DNA from: Rhodocyclaceae bacterium UBA2346
GTDB taxonomy: Bacteria; Pseudomonadota; Gammaproteobacteria; Burkholderiales; Rhodocyclaceae
Length of the DNA: 34,462 nucleotides
Direction: 5' to 3'
NCBI GenBank assembly: GCA_002344625.1
Contig: DDUE01000058.1
Coordinates: forward strand, 1-34,462
The notes under the pieces are model-generated. The model was not told the origin of the DNA and did no database searches. It saw only the letters and a list, made by a program, of their open reading frames with translations. Below, piece by piece: positions 1 to 8,849 of the stretch (within the stretch, counting starts at the first letter, position 1; each line of letters opens with the position of its first letter). The translations under genes were made by a program, and so were the position numbers.

Positions 1-1
1 C

Positions 2-1030
2 GTGTCCGGCTCGGGCAAGTCCAGTCTGGCGCGCGACGTCATCCACGCCAACCTGCGCGCCCGCCTTGGAGACCCCGAGGCCACCCGTGCCCGCCGCCGC
101 GGCAAGGCCCAGCCCGAAGAGGTCGACCAGGCCCTGATCGGCTGCAAGGGCGTCCATGGCTGGCAACAGGTCGGCCGTGTGCTGGAGGTCGACCAGACCC
201 CGATCGGCAAGACGCCGCGCTCGTGCCCGGCGACCTATGTGGGTTTCTGGGATGCGATTCGCAAGCTGTTCGCCGACACGTTCGATGCCCGCACGCGCGG
301 CTGGAATGCGTCGCGCTTCTCGTTCAACACCGGGGCCGGGCGTTGTCCGGTGTGCGAGGGCCAAGGCCGGATCACGGTCGAAATGAACTTTCTGCCCGAC
401 GTGAAACTCCCATGCGAGGCCTGCGGGGGCGGTCGTTTCAATGTCGAGACGCTGGCCGTCGAATGGCGGGGCAAATCCGTCGCCGATGTGCTGGCGCTGC
501 CGGTCGACGATGCGGTCGAATTCTTCGCCGCCCATCCGGCGATCAGTCATCCGCTGAAGCTGCTTCAGGATGTCGGACTGGGCTATCTCACCCTGGGGCA
601 ACCCAGCCCGACCCTGTCGGGTGGCGAGGCCCAGCGGATCAAGCTGGTGACCGAGTTGGCAAAGGTGCGCTCGCGCCCGGGTGACGCGGTCGCGGCCGGC
701 GCGATGCCGCTGCCACCAGACCGGCATACGCTGTATGTGCTCGACGAGCCCACGGTCGGCTTGCACATGGCCGATGTCGAAAAACTGATCCATGTGCTGC
801 ATCGCCTGGTCGATGCGGGACACACCGTGCTGGTGATCGAGCATGATCTCGATGTCATCGCCGAGGCGGACTGGTTGATCGACCTCGGGCCGGAAGGGGG
901 CGAGAACGGTGGCGAGGTGGTCGCGGAGGGGCCGATCGGGGCCCAGGCGGGGCATGGGCGCTCGCATACGCTCAGAATTCTGGCGGCATTTCTTGCCGAC
1001 CGGCGCGCGGTGCTGCTACGGGCGGGTTGA
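2..1030 (+). CDS. uvrA: UvrA-family excinuclease ATPase, C-terminal part (5' end outside window)
   Basis: This is the DNA-damage recognition subunit of UvrABC nucleotide excision repair. The window opens inside the second ATPase domain, at the P-loop SGSGKSS (residues 2-8 of the visible part). Then come [12 protein letters not shown] (63-74), which is typical of UvrA, the zinc-finger pairs CPVC (115-118) and CEAC (138-141), the ABC signature LSGGEAQR (205-212), Walker B with LDEPTVGLH (247-255) and the H-loop IEHDLDVI (279-286). About 20 extra residues lie between the signature and Walker B, and the P-loop to VDQ spacing is longer than in E. coli UvrA. From memory, both traits occur in the double-length (about 1900 aa) UvrA proteins of Betaproteobacteria, so this may be such a paralogue; the missing 5' part decides. 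The frame has no start in the window and ends in TGA. Confidence 0.93.
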   Translation: MSGSGKSSLARDVIHANLRARLGDPEATRARRRGKAQPEEVDQALIGCKGVHGWQQVGRVLEVDQTPIGKTPRSCPATYVGFWDAIRKLFADTFDARTRGWNASRFSFNTGAGRCPVCEGQGRITVEMNFLPDVKLPCEACGGGRFNVETLAVEWRGKSVADVLALPVDDAVEFFAAHPAISHPLKLLQDVGLGYLTLGQPSPTLSGGEAQRIKLVTELAKVRSRPGDAVAAGAMPLPPDRHTLYVLDEPTVGLHMADVEKLIHVLHRLVDAGHTVLVIEHDLDVIAEADWLIDLGPEGGENGGEVVAEGPIGAQAGHGRSHTLRILAAFLADRRAVLLRAG

Positions 1031-1120
1031 GGCGCCAGGTCGCGGGGCGGGGCGGCATGTATCGATTCCGGGTCGGGCACGGAAGCCCGGATCCGTGGAA
1101 ACTGGATAGGAGAGCGGGTA

Positions 1121-1810
1121 ATGAGTGAAAGGACGATTCGGGTGTGGGACCTGCCCACGCGGCTGTTTCACTGGCTGTTGTTCGTGTTGATGGTGGCCGC
1201 GATCGTGGCGGCCAAGGTCGGCGGCAACGCAATGGAATGGCACGGGCGCCTGGGGCATCTGATCTTTGGCCTGATCGTGTTTCGCCTGGTGTGGGGCGTG
1301 GTGGGCTCGACCACGGCGCGATTCACCCACTTCGTGCGTGGTCCGGGCGCGATACGCGCCTATCTGCAGGGCCGCTGGCGCGGTATCGGTCATAACCCGC
1401 TGGGTGCCCTGTCGGTGCTGGCGCTGCTCGCGCTCACCGGGTTCCAGGCCACGACCGGGCTGTTCGCAAACGACGACATCGCGTTTCGTGGTCCGCTGGC
1501 GGCGCTGGTATCCACCGATGCCAGCAATCTGCTGAGCGACTGGCATCGCCAGGCCGAATGGTTCATCTATGGCCTGGTGGGGCTGCATGTGGCGGCGGTG
1601 CTCTATTACGCCCATGTCCGCGGCGACAACCTGGTCAAACCGATGGTGGTGGGCCGCAAGGCGGTGACCGATCCCGCGCTCGAATCCGCCCGGGGAGGCG
1701 GTCTGATCGCTTTCGCGGCGGCGGTCGTGATTGCGGGCGCGGCGCTGTGGGCGACGAGCGGCGCGCTCGTTCCGCCGCCACCGCCTCCCCCGCCGGCGCT
1801 CGGGTGGTGA
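1121..1810 (+). CDS. cytochrome b561-type membrane protein
   Basis: This is a 229-aa di-heme b-type cytochrome of the cytochrome b561 / Ni-Fe-hydrogenase b-subunit family, expected to pass electrons between the quinone pool and a periplasmic partner. The N-terminus has the family pattern W9-D-x3-R-x2-H17-W. Further candidate heme ligands are H41, H46, H142 and H156. Hydrophobic segments lie near residues 17-33, 46-62, 94-113, 146-164 and 193-214. The C-terminus is odd: eight consecutive prolines just before the stop. AGGAGA at 1108-1113 sets the ATG. The gene converges on a cytochrome c' gene 43 bp away. From family knowledge, b561-type genes are often found beside cytochrome c' genes, which supports a shared electron-transfer role; the direct partner is inferred. 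Confidence 0.9.
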   Translation: MSERTIRVWDLPTRLFHWLLFVLMVAAIVAAKVGGNAMEWHGRLGHLIFGLIVFRLVWGVVGSTTARFTHFVRGPGAIRAYLQGRWRGIGHNPLGALSVLALLALTGFQATTGLFANDDIAFRGPLAALVSTDASNLLSDWHRQAEWFIYGLVGLHVAAVLYYAHVRGDNLVKPMVVGRKAVTDPALESARGGGLIAFAAAVVIAGAALWATSGALVPPPPPPPPALGW

Positions 1811-1812
1811 TC

Positions 1813-1842
1813 AGAGTGCGCGCCGTGGCCGGCGCGCACTCT
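1813..1842. terminator. bidirectional terminator hairpin between convergent cytochrome genes
   Basis: Perfect 12-bp inverted repeat AGAGTGCGCGCC / GGCGCGCACTCT with a 6-nt loop. It occupies nearly all of the 43-bp gap between the two convergent stop codons. There is no clear T-run, so termination strength is uncertain. Confidence 0.65.
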
Positions 1843-1853
1843 GGGGGCGCGAC

Positions 1854-2327
1854 TTACTTCTCTGGGCCGCGGTAGTTGTCGTGACAGGCCTTGCAGGCTT
1901 TGCCGACCTCGCCGAACTGGGCTGCGATCGCAGCCTTGTCGCCGGTGGCGGCGACTTCCTGAAGCTGGTTGGCCTGTTGCATGAAATTCACCGCGATGTC
2001 GCGAACCTTGTCGCCGTCGGTGAAGAATGCACTCTTGAGGCGGGTCGGCTTCCAGCCGCTGCCGCTGTCGGTGCCCGGGCCGTAGAGCGCGCCCATGCCC
2101 GAGTTGGCGGTTGCGGCGATGACGCTTGCCGCCGCGAGCACCTGGCCCTGATCGAAGGGTACCGAGCCATCGACCACTTGCGCCTTGATCTTGCCCATGT
2201 TCCACGCCATGAAGGCGTAGCCGGACTGGCGGTATTTGATCATGTCCTCATTCGACTGGGCCGAAGCCGTGGTGGCGAGTGTCAGCGCGAAAAGGCCGAG
2301 TGCGGCGCTGGTCAGTTTCTTCTTCAT
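1854..2327 (-). CDS. cycP: cytochrome c' precursor
   Basis: Periplasmic class II cytochrome c, 157 aa: a four-helix bundle with high-spin heme near the C-terminus that binds NO and CO and is linked to NO tolerance. A signal peptide (MKKK, then a hydrophobic stretch) ends near ASA-Q at residue 24. The heme site CKACH is at 145-149, followed by DNYR, as in the family. YRQS (32-35) lies in helix A. Aligned from memory with Alcaligenes cytochrome c', the distal Leu16 position is Tyr37 here, as in the Chromatium protein. The reading frame extends upstream, but the ATG at 2327 is chosen because of the signal peptide and a GGAG about 9 nt before it. It faces away from the heme chemoreceptor gene and converges on the b561-type gene. 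Confidence 0.92.
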   Translation of the reverse strand: MKKKLTSAALGLFALTLATTASAQSNEDMIKYRQSGYAFMAWNMGKIKAQVVDGSVPFDQGQVLAAASVIAATANSGMGALYGPGTDSGSGWKPTRLKSAFFTDGDKVRDIAVNFMQQANQLQEVAATGDKAAIAAQFGEVGKACKACHDNYRGPEK

Positions 2328-2610
2328 ATGCGAACTCCAGGTTGGTTGATGTTGCGAAGTTGTGGCGTATGCCGGGTGGGGTGGACTTTGCTGCGATGCA
2401 AAACGTTCCATTGCCGGCAATAAATATCAATAAACGATCATATTATCATTGTCTAAAGCGCGGTTTACAGGGCCCGGTCGGCCTTGTTTGTCGCAAAACA
2501 CCTCAAATCGTGCTCAAGTCCGGTAATCGCGAGGCCGTAGAATAGTCAGCAAGTGTTAGAAATGCGTTCAATCGGCTGGCGTGGCTTGGCGTCGGCAGCA
2601 GGAGAGCAAA

Positions 2611-4233
2611 ATGCGTCGTCTGTCCGATACCCCGATCTGGGTGCGCCTTACCGGCGTGATCTGGCTGATGCTGGTGATTGCCTGGGGCAGCATGATTGCC
2701 TGGGAGACCAGGAGCAATCGCGAGAATGCGGTGAGGCAGGCCGAGGAGTTTGCCCGCACGATCAACGAGATGACCATGGCGGGCCTGACCGGGATGATGA
2801 TTACCGGGACGGTCGCGCAGCGCGACGTGTTTCTCGACCAGATCCAGGAGCTGTCGGTCGTGCGCGGACTGCGGGTGCTGCGCGCCGACGGGGTGACGCA
2901 GATTTTCGGTCCCGGCTCCGCGGGCAACGTGGCCCCGGACGCGCTCGAGCACGAGGTCATGACCTCGGGCAAGACGGTGATCCGGGTCGAGTCCGATACG
3001 GCCCACGGCGAGCATCTGCGTGCCGTGATCCCGTCGCTGGCCAGCACCAATTATCTCGGCAAGGATTGCATCGCCTGTCATCAGGTGCCGGAGGGAACGC
3101 CGCTGGGCGTCGTGTCGATGCGGGTTTCGCTCGACCAGGTCAATCAGGCGGTCACCAGCCTGCGCAACGAGAGCATCGTGTTCGCGGTGCTGGCATCCTT
3201 GCCGCTGCTGTTCTTCGTGTACTTCTTCATTCGCCGCGTGGTGGTCAACCCGTTGTCGCACCTGTCGGGCAGTCTTGCCGAGATCGCCCAGGGCGGCGGC
3301 GATCTTACCCGCCGCCTGTCGGCCGAGGGTGACGACGAGATCGGCAGGACCGCCGGGGTGTTCAACAAGATGCTCGGTACGATCGCCGACCTGGTGCGCC
3401 AGGTCGGCAATTCCGCCAGCGCGGTCACCAGTTCCGCCGGCGGCCTGGTAGACAACGCCGAGAGTGTCGCGAAGAGCTCGCACCGTCAGAACGAGCAGTC
3501 GGCGAGCGCAGCCGCGGCAGTCGAGGGCCTGGCCGACAACATTACCCATATCGCGTCGAGTACCGAGCATGTGCGGGCAAAATCGCGCGAGAGCCTGGCG
3601 CGATCCAATGAGGGCCAGGCGAGTCTTCAGCACCTGATCGGCGAGGTCGCACATGTCGAGCAGGCCGTCCAGAACATGGCTGACCTGGTGTCGGCGTTCG
3701 TGAAGTCGACCCAGTCGATCACCGGCATGACCCAGGAGGTGCGCGAGATCGCCGAGCAGACCAATCTGCTGGCGCTGAATGCCGCGATCGAGGCGGCGCG
3801 GGCCGGCGAGCAGGGACGCGGCTTTGCGGTGGTCGCCGACGAGGTGCGCAAACTTGCTGAAAAATCGGCCCGGTCGGCTGGCGAGATCGATGCCATCACC
3901 CAGGAGATCACCCGTCAGTCGGCGGCGGTCCAGCAGTCGATCGTGCGGGGTCTGAGCCACCTCGAAACGAGTCGTGAGGCGGCGGGCGTGGTGTCCGGGG
4001 TGCTCGATGCGGCGAATGGCCTGGTGGTCGAGGTCGGTGCCGGACTCGACGCGATCGCGAGCGCCACCGAGGCGCAGCGTCGCTCCAGCGATACGGTCAC
4101 GATGAGCATCGACGAGATTGCGCGCATGGCGAAAGACAACAACCAAGCCATCGACTCGACGCTCGATGCCGCCCGCCGCCTGCAACGCCTCGCCGCCGAC
4201 CTTCAGACCGCGGTATCACACTTCAGGGTCTGA
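2611..4233 (+). CDS. methyl-accepting chemotaxis protein with periplasmic c-heme motif
   Basis: Transmembrane chemoreceptor, 540 aa, that would signal to CheA/CheW. TM1 is about residues 11-30. The periplasmic sensor domain is about 31-187, TM2 188-207, HAMP 208-260, and the cytoplasmic coiled-coil signalling domain runs to the end. The highly conserved hairpin tip is at 379-419, including [20 protein letters not shown] (382-401). The sensor domain contains CIACH (153-157), a c-type heme attachment motif, so a covalent heme is likely and the ligand may be redox state, O2, NO or another heme ligand. No CheR-docking pentapeptide is visible at the C-terminus. The upstream in-frame ATG-like start is rejected: AGGAGAG at 2600-2606 places initiation at 2611. 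It is divergent from the cytochrome c' gene. Confidence 0.93.
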   Translation: MRRLSDTPIWVRLTGVIWLMLVIAWGSMIAWETRSNRENAVRQAEEFARTINEMTMAGLTGMMITGTVAQRDVFLDQIQELSVVRGLRVLRADGVTQIFGPGSAGNVAPDALEHEVMTSGKTVIRVESDTAHGEHLRAVIPSLASTNYLGKDCIACHQVPEGTPLGVVSMRVSLDQVNQAVTSLRNESIVFAVLASLPLLFFVYFFIRRVVVNPLSHLSGSLAEIAQGGGDLTRRLSAEGDDEIGRTAGVFNKMLGTIADLVRQVGNSASAVTSSAGGLVDNAESVAKSSHRQNEQSASAAAAVEGLADNITHIASSTEHVRAKSRESLARSNEGQASLQHLIGEVAHVEQAVQNMADLVSAFVKSTQSITGMTQEVREIAEQTNLLALNAAIEAARAGEQGRGFAVVADEVRKLAEKSARSAGEIDAITQEITRQSAAVQQSIVRGLSHLETSREAAGVVSGVLDAANGLVVEVGAGLDAIASATEAQRRSSDTVTMSIDEIARMAKDNNQAIDSTLDAARRLQRLAADLQTAVSHFRV

Positions 4234-4283
4234 AGACCGGGGCCGGCGGCGATATCCGGAAACGGCTCCGCCGTCAGGCAGGC

Positions 4284-5744
4284 TCATTCGATCCGGATCG
4301 GAACGAAGATGCGGGAGTCGCCGCGCTGGACCAGCAATGCAAAGCGCTTGCCCGAGCGTTCCACCAGGGTTCTGAACTCCGCCGCGTTGCTTATGCGTTG
4401 ATTGTTGATCGCGAGTATCAGGTCGCCGGGCTGAATCCCGAACTGTGCCGCGGGGCCGGTCGCGCCTTCGACCAGCACGCCGCCCGGCACGCCGAACCGG
4501 CTGGCTTCGTCCGGTGTCAGCGAGCGGCCGGTCAGGCCGAGTGTGTCGGCCGCATCGCCCCGGCCCGGGCCGGAAGCCAAGGCCGTGCTGCCCGAAGGCA
4601 TTTCGTCCAGCCGGGCATCGATGATCTGTCTTGCGCCGTCGCGCCAGATTTCGAGCTTGACGGCCGTGTCGGGACGCTTGTCGCCAATGATGCGGGGCAG
4701 GTCGGCGGATTCTCCGACCTTGACGCCATCGACGCCGAGAACCACGTCTCCGGCCTTGAGCCCCGCCTTGTCGGCGGCGCTGTCGGGTTCGACGCGGGCA
4801 ACCAGGGCGCCCGTCGGTTCGGCCAGGCCGAAGGTCTGGGCGAGATCCCGGTCGACCGTCTGGATGGTGATCCCGAGCTTGCCGCGCTGTACCCGGCCGA
4901 ATTCGATCAGCTGGTTCTTGATGTTGAGGGCGACGTCGATCGGGATCGCGAACGAAATGCCCATGAAGCCGCCGGAGCGCGAGTAGATTTGCGAATTGAT
5001 GCCGATCACTTCGCCTTCGAGGTTGAACAGCGGCCCCCCGGAGTTGCCCGGGTTGATCGCGACGTCGGTCTGGATGAACGGTACGTAGTTTTCGGATTGC
5101 AGCCGGCGCGCCTTGGCCGAAATGATGCCCGCGGTGACGGTATTGTCGAACCCGAATGGCGAGCCCATCGCGACCACCCATTCACCGACCCGTGTCCGGT
5201 CGGCGTCGGCGGTCTTGACCGTGGGTAGCCCCTTGGCATCGATCTTGAGCAACGCGATGTCGGTGCGGGCATCGGTGCCGATGACCTCGGCCTTGAACTC
5301 GCGCTTGTCGATCAGGCGCACCGTCACCTCGACCTTGCCCTCGCTCACCACATGTGCGTTGGTCAGCACATAGCCATCGTCGCTGATGATGAAGCCCGAC
5401 CCGATGCCGCGGCTGATGCGGGGTCCCCGCTCGCCCTGGCCCGGACCGCCCGGAAACGGCACGCCGAAGCGGCGCAGGAAATCGTAGAACGGATCGTCCG
5501 GCGAGAGCATCTCGGCGCTCGGGCGCTGGCTTTCGCTCGCGACGCTGATGTTCACCACCGCGGGCCCCACGCTCTCGACCAGGTCGCCGAAATCGGGTAA
5601 TCCGAACTTGTTGAGCGCGACCGCCGCCGGGGCCGTCGCGGCGGCCGGCGATTGGGCCAGCCCGGATCCGGGAAACAGCGTTGCCAGCAGGACGGCGGTT
5701 GCCGCGCTCGCAACGACCTTGTGTATCGCAACGTTTCGACTCAT
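4284..5744 (-). CDS. degP: periplasmic serine endoprotease, DegP/MucD type
   Basis: HtrA-family protease/chaperone, 486 aa, that degrades misfolded envelope proteins. A signal peptide ends near residue 30 (GLA-Q). The trypsin-like domain carries the triad His131 (TNAHVV), Asp162 (RTDIALLK) and Ser235 (GNSGGP). Two PDZ domains follow, about 285-380 and 395-486; the second includes GVPGGVLVEG and PGDLILAIN. Length and two-PDZ layout fit DegP, DegQ or MucD; the lack of a long flexible Q-loop and the sequence style favour MucD. The ATG follows an AAAGG. It is a single-gene unit, convergent with the chemoreceptor and divergent from oxyR. A weak sigma-32-like pair upstream was not convincing. The exact orthologue name is uncertain. 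Confidence 0.93.
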   Translation of the reverse strand: MSRNVAIHKVVASAATAVLLATLFPGSGLAQSPAAATAPAAVALNKFGLPDFGDLVESVGPAVVNISVASESQRPSAEMLSPDDPFYDFLRRFGVPFPGGPGQGERGPRISRGIGSGFIISDDGYVLTNAHVVSEGKVEVTVRLIDKREFKAEVIGTDARTDIALLKIDAKGLPTVKTADADRTRVGEWVVAMGSPFGFDNTVTAGIISAKARRLQSENYVPFIQTDVAINPGNSGGPLFNLEGEVIGINSQIYSRSGGFMGISFAIPIDVALNIKNQLIEFGRVQRGKLGITIQTVDRDLAQTFGLAEPTGALVARVEPDSAADKAGLKAGDVVLGVDGVKVGESADLPRIIGDKRPDTAVKLEIWRDGARQIIDARLDEMPSGSTALASGPGRGDAADTLGLTGRSLTPDEASRFGVPGGVLVEGATGPAAQFGIQPGDLILAINNQRISNAAEFRTLVERSGKRFALLVQRGDSRIFVPIRIE

Positions 5745-6069
5745 TGTTCAAACCTTTGCTGTCGGACTGGGGGGATGATCGCATGCCAAGGCGACCCGAC
5801 GGGCGCCCCGTGGTGTGTTCGCGTCGTGCTGCGGGGATGCCCTGGGTGTGTTCGGGCCGCCAGGCTGTGGGTAGACGAAGCCGGTGCCCAAGCGTTCCCG
5901 CCGGCACCGTCTCGCCACCGGCCCTGAAACGGCATCCGGGGGCGATCCGCGCCCTGCGCCGGTTGGCGGCACCCCGTCCGGACGCCCGGAAAGCTGTGTT
6001 TGCAACGTGCTGGGGTTAAACTGTCGCGACGGACAACTCGCCCCGTGTCATTGCAGGAAATACCGCGTC
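5745..6069. other. divergent intergenic region degP / oxyR
   Basis: This 325-bp region separates two divergent genes and should hold both promoters. No ORF here resembles a protein. A 7-bp inverted repeat CGGTGCC / GGCACCG with a 14-nt spacer lies around 5880-5908. An AT-richer patch with TTAAACT lies near 6016-6022, ahead of oxyR. No sigma-70 pair with good spacing was found. Confidence 0.5.
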
Positions 6070-7029
6070 ATGACGCTTACCGATCTTCGATACCTGGTCG
6101 CGCTGGCAAGAGAGAGGCATTTCGGGCGGGCAGCCGAAAAATGCCATGTCAGCCAGCCGACGCTTTCGGTTGCGATCAAGAAGGTCGAGGACGAACTCGG
6201 GGTGCAGCTGTTCGAGCGCAGCGCGACCGAGGTCAAGATCACCGCCACCGGTCAGCGCATCGTCAATCAGGCCGAGAAAGTGTTGCTGGAAGCGGCGCGC
6301 ATACCCGAGATCGCCTCGGCAGGGCGCGATCCCCTTTCCGGCCCGCTGCGCCTGGGCGTCATCTACACGATCGGGCCCTACCTGTTGCCGCGCCTGATCC
6401 CGCTTGTGCATCACCATGCGCCGCGCATGCCGCTGGTGATCCAGGAGAATTACACCAATCGCCTGGTCGAGCTGCTGAAACGCGGCGAACTCGACGTGAT
6501 CGTGATTTCGCTCCCGCTCGACGAGGCCGGCATCGTTGCGCAGCCGGTCTATGACGAACCGTTCCGGGTGCTGCTCCCGGTCGGTCATCCTTGGGCCGAA
6601 CTCGACCAGATCGAGCCCGACAGCCTCGCCGACGACCAGTTGCTGCTGCTTGGGTCCGGCAACTGCTTTCGCGATCAGGTCCTCGAAGTCTGCCCCCATT
6701 GCCGCAACGTGAGTGGTTTGCAGCGAACGCTCGAAGGCAGCTCGCTCGAGACCATCCGGCACATGGTCGCGACCGGTCTGGGCCTGACCGTGCTGCCGAG
6801 CTCCGCGGCGGACGCGTTGCCGACACAGAATGCGCTGGTCGCGGTGCGGCCGTTTTCGCAACCCGAGCCTACGCGCCGGGTTGCGCTGGCATGGCGCGTA
6901 ACCTATCCCCGCAGCGGCGCGATCGACGTACTGCGCACCGCAATCATCGAGAGCGCGCTACCTGGCGTGAAGCCGGTCGGCGGCATGCCGTCGGTCGAAA
7001 GCGGCGAGCGTGATGATCCGCGGATATGA
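6070..7029 (+). CDS. oxyR: hydrogen peroxide-sensing LysR-type regulator OxyR
   Basis: A 319-aa LysR-family activator. The N-terminal winged helix-turn-helix (1-60) contains CHVSQPTLS (25-33). The effector domain has Cys199 in GSGNCFRD and Cys208 in EVCPHC, the same numbers as the peroxide-reactive disulfide pair of E. coli OxyR, so H2O2 sensing by disulfide formation is strongly supported. Cys25 is also at the E. coli position, and an extra Cys211 follows. The frame is open upstream, but MTLTDLRYLV is the normal family N-terminus, so the ATG at 6070 is used. A dps gene follows 104 bp downstream, a classic OxyR target. The C-terminal 20 residues after PGVKP are a variable tail. Confidence 0.96.
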   Translation: MTLTDLRYLVALARERHFGRAAEKCHVSQPTLSVAIKKVEDELGVQLFERSATEVKITATGQRIVNQAEKVLLEAARIPEIASAGRDPLSGPLRLGVIYTIGPYLLPRLIPLVHHHAPRMPLVIQENYTNRLVELLKRGELDVIVISLPLDEAGIVAQPVYDEPFRVLLPVGHPWAELDQIEPDSLADDQLLLLGSGNCFRDQVLEVCPHCRNVSGLQRTLEGSSLETIRHMVATGLGLTVLPSSAADALPTQNALVAVRPFSQPEPTRRVALAWRVTYPRSGAIDVLRTAIIESALPGVKPVGGMPSVESGERDDPRI

Positions 7030-7133
7030 CGACGATACGATCGGGCAACTGGATGCGGCGGGTGGCGTCGTTTAGTGTCGACGTCGTGGACTGAGTTTTC
7101 GGGGCCGTGCCCCACTTGATGGAGTGTTGAAGA

Positions 7134-7604
7134 ATGGAAATCGATATCGGTATCAACAAGAAAGATCGTGAAAAAATCGCACAGGGCCTGTCGCATCTGC
7201 TGGCCGATACTTACACGCTGTACCTCACGACCCACAATTTTCACTGGAACGTGACGGGGCCGATGTTCAACACGCTGCACCTGATGTTCGAGCAGCAGTA
7301 CAACGAGCTTGCGCTGGCGGTCGACCTGATCGCCGAACGTATCCGGGCGCTCGGGTTTCCGGCGCCCGGCACTTATCGCGAGTTCGTCGAGCTCGCGAGC
7401 CTGAAGGAGCCCAAGGGCGTGCCCGCGGCGACGGACATGATCAAGCAGCTCGTGGTCGGCCAGGAAACCGTGGTTCGAACCGCGCGCAGTATCCTGCCCC
7501 TGGTCGATAAGGCGAGCGACGAGCCCACCGCCGATCTGCTGACGCAACGCATGCAGGTGCACGAAAAGACCGCGTGGATGCTCAGAAGCCTGCTCGAAGG
7601 CTGA
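7134..7604 (+). CDS. dps: Dps/ferritin-like DNA-protection protein
   Basis: A 156-aa mini-ferritin that forms a dodecamer, oxidises Fe(II) with H2O2 and stores it, limiting Fenton damage. The inter-subunit ferroxidase ligands are visible: His37 (FHWNVTGP), His49, Glu53, Asp64 and Glu68 (VDLIAERI), aligned from memory with E. coli Dps H51, H63, D67, D78 and E82. The Lys-rich N-terminal DNA-binding tail of E. coli Dps is nearly absent (only KK at 9-10), so DNA binding may be weak. GGAG at 7122-7125 supports the ATG. A small GGGGC-CGT-GCCCC hairpin (7101-7113) lies in the leader just before the ribosome site. Position after oxyR suggests peroxide-induced expression. Confidence 0.94.
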   Translation: MEIDIGINKKDREKIAQGLSHLLADTYTLYLTTHNFHWNVTGPMFNTLHLMFEQQYNELALAVDLIAERIRALGFPAPGTYREFVELASLKEPKGVPAATDMIKQLVVGQETVVRTARSILPLVDKASDEPTADLLTQRMQVHEKTAWMLRSLLEG

Positions 7605-7644
7605 ACACGGACGCCAAAACGATAACTGGCACAGGCATGACGCG

Positions 7645-8790
7645 GTGAAGCGCGCGGGGCTGGTCATTCTCGGCAGCGGCATGGCGGGCTACGGGTTGTT
7701 GCGGGCAATGCGCCGGAGTGGCGTGCCGACGGCGGTAACGCTGATCACGCGCGATGACGGCGCGGCCTACCTGCGCAGCGATCTTGCGCCGGGCCTGGCC
7801 GGCCGGCGCGACGCGCGCGACCTCAGGTTGGCCACCGCCGCGCAAATGGCATATCGGCTCGAAGCCGAGATCATCACCCAGCAAGCGGTGCATGAGATCG
7901 ATCGCGAGCACAGGCTGATCAGAATGCAGGACGGCGAGATCGCCTACGAGCGGCTGGTAATCGCGACTGGTGGAGAGCCGCGTCGGCCGGGCTGGCTCAA
8001 GGGGTCGGCCACCGATCAGCTGCTGACCATTTCCAGCTTGGCCGAGTACAGCTATTTCAACACCGTGATCGCCGGGCGCAGGCGTGTGGCCGTGCTGGGT
8101 GGCAGTCTGGCGGGGTGCGAACTCGCGGGCAACCTATGCGCCGCCGGGTTGCAGGTGACCCTGTTCGAACCGGCCGCTCAGTTGGCGCAGGATTTGTTGC
8201 CCACCTTGTGCGCAAAGTTCGGCGAGCGTGCGCTGGCGGCGAGCGGTGTGCGGATACTGTGCGAGGAAGGCTTGCAGCGCGTCGATCAGGGCGCGGATGC
8301 GCTTGACCTGCTCACGCTTGCCGGTGCGCGGTGCTCGACGGATGTCGTGGTCGCCGCGCTTGGCAGCACGCCGCGCACGGCGCTTGCGCTTGCGGCAGGT
8401 CTCGAGGTCGGCCATGGCGTACGGGTCGACAAGCGTCTGGCGACCTCCGATCCAAGCATCTTCGCGATCGGTGAATGCGCAGAATTCGAGAAGCGAACGA
8501 TCGATCTACCCGAGGATATCGATCAGGCCGCGAGAGTTCTCGCAAGCGTGCTTGGTGGGGAGCCGGGGCGCATGATGGTCTGGCGTCCGACACTCAGGCG
8601 GGCGCGCCTGGCGCGCTGCCCCGCAATCATTTGCGAGCCGCCGAACGTGGCGGGCGAATGGCACGAGCGTGCAACCCACCACGGCGTGACCGCCGAGTTT
8701 CATGACCGCGAGGGCGACTTGCGCGGATTTGCGCTGATGGGCACGGCCAGCGGCGACAGCGAGCGCCTGCTGCGTCGCATGGCCCATTGA
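7645..8790 (+). CDS. FAD/NAD(P)H oxidoreductase, rubredoxin-reductase/NorW-like
   Basis: A 381-aa pyridine nucleotide-disulfide-type flavoprotein without a redox disulfide. An FAD-binding GSGMAGYG lies at 10-17, ATGG at 107-110, an NAD(P)H-binding GGSLAGCELAG at 152-162, and the second FAD motif AIGECAEF at 274-281. Family members usually have AIGD here; Glu277 replaces the Asp. Length and layout match rubredoxin reductases such as AlkT and the flavorubredoxin reductase NorW, which pass electrons from NADH to rubredoxin. No rubredoxin gene is in the window. It starts at GTG 7645, 40 bp after dps, with a poor ribosome site and no in-frame ATG close by. Co-transcription with dps is likely, so a peroxide-reduction or iron-release role is plausible but inferred. 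Confidence 0.85.
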   Translation: MKRAGLVILGSGMAGYGLLRAMRRSGVPTAVTLITRDDGAAYLRSDLAPGLAGRRDARDLRLATAAQMAYRLEAEIITQQAVHEIDREHRLIRMQDGEIAYERLVIATGGEPRRPGWLKGSATDQLLTISSLAEYSYFNTVIAGRRRVAVLGGSLAGCELAGNLCAAGLQVTLFEPAAQLAQDLLPTLCAKFGERALAASGVRILCEEGLQRVDQGADALDLLTLAGARCSTDVVVAALGSTPRTALALAAGLEVGHGVRVDKRLATSDPSIFAIGECAEFEKRTIDLPEDIDQAARVLASVLGGEPGRMMVWRPTLRRARLARCPAIICEPPNVAGEWHERATHHGVTAEFHDREGDLRGFALMGTASGDSERLLRRMAH

Positions 8791-8810
8791 CCGGGCGGGT
8801 GACCGGGCGC

Positions 8811-8831
8811 GGGGATCGCACCGGCATCCCC
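8811..8831. terminator. hairpin between convergent flavoprotein gene and topB
   Basis: GGGGAT / ATCCCC, 6-bp arms with a 9-nt loop, in the 59-bp gap between the convergent stops. There is no T-run, so this is only a candidate terminator. Confidence 0.35.
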
Positions 8832-8849
8832 TGCTCTCTCCGCCTAGGC

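Noticed and set aside
2411..2450. FNR/NsrR-type operator in the cytochrome c' promoter region
   Set aside because: The patch is AT-rich with a TTGCCGGCAA palindrome, but no TTGAT-N4-ATCAA or NsrR-like dyad is present.
2454..2480. Flagellar sigma-28 promoter (TAAA-N15) before the chemoreceptor gene
   Set aside because: Only four of eight -10 bases match, so it is no better than chance.
2503..4185. 560-codon frame antisense to the chemoreceptor gene
   Set aside because: It is His/Arg/Gly-rich with no family resemblance, and mirrors a strongly supported MCP. Long antisense frames are expected from GC-rich codon usage.
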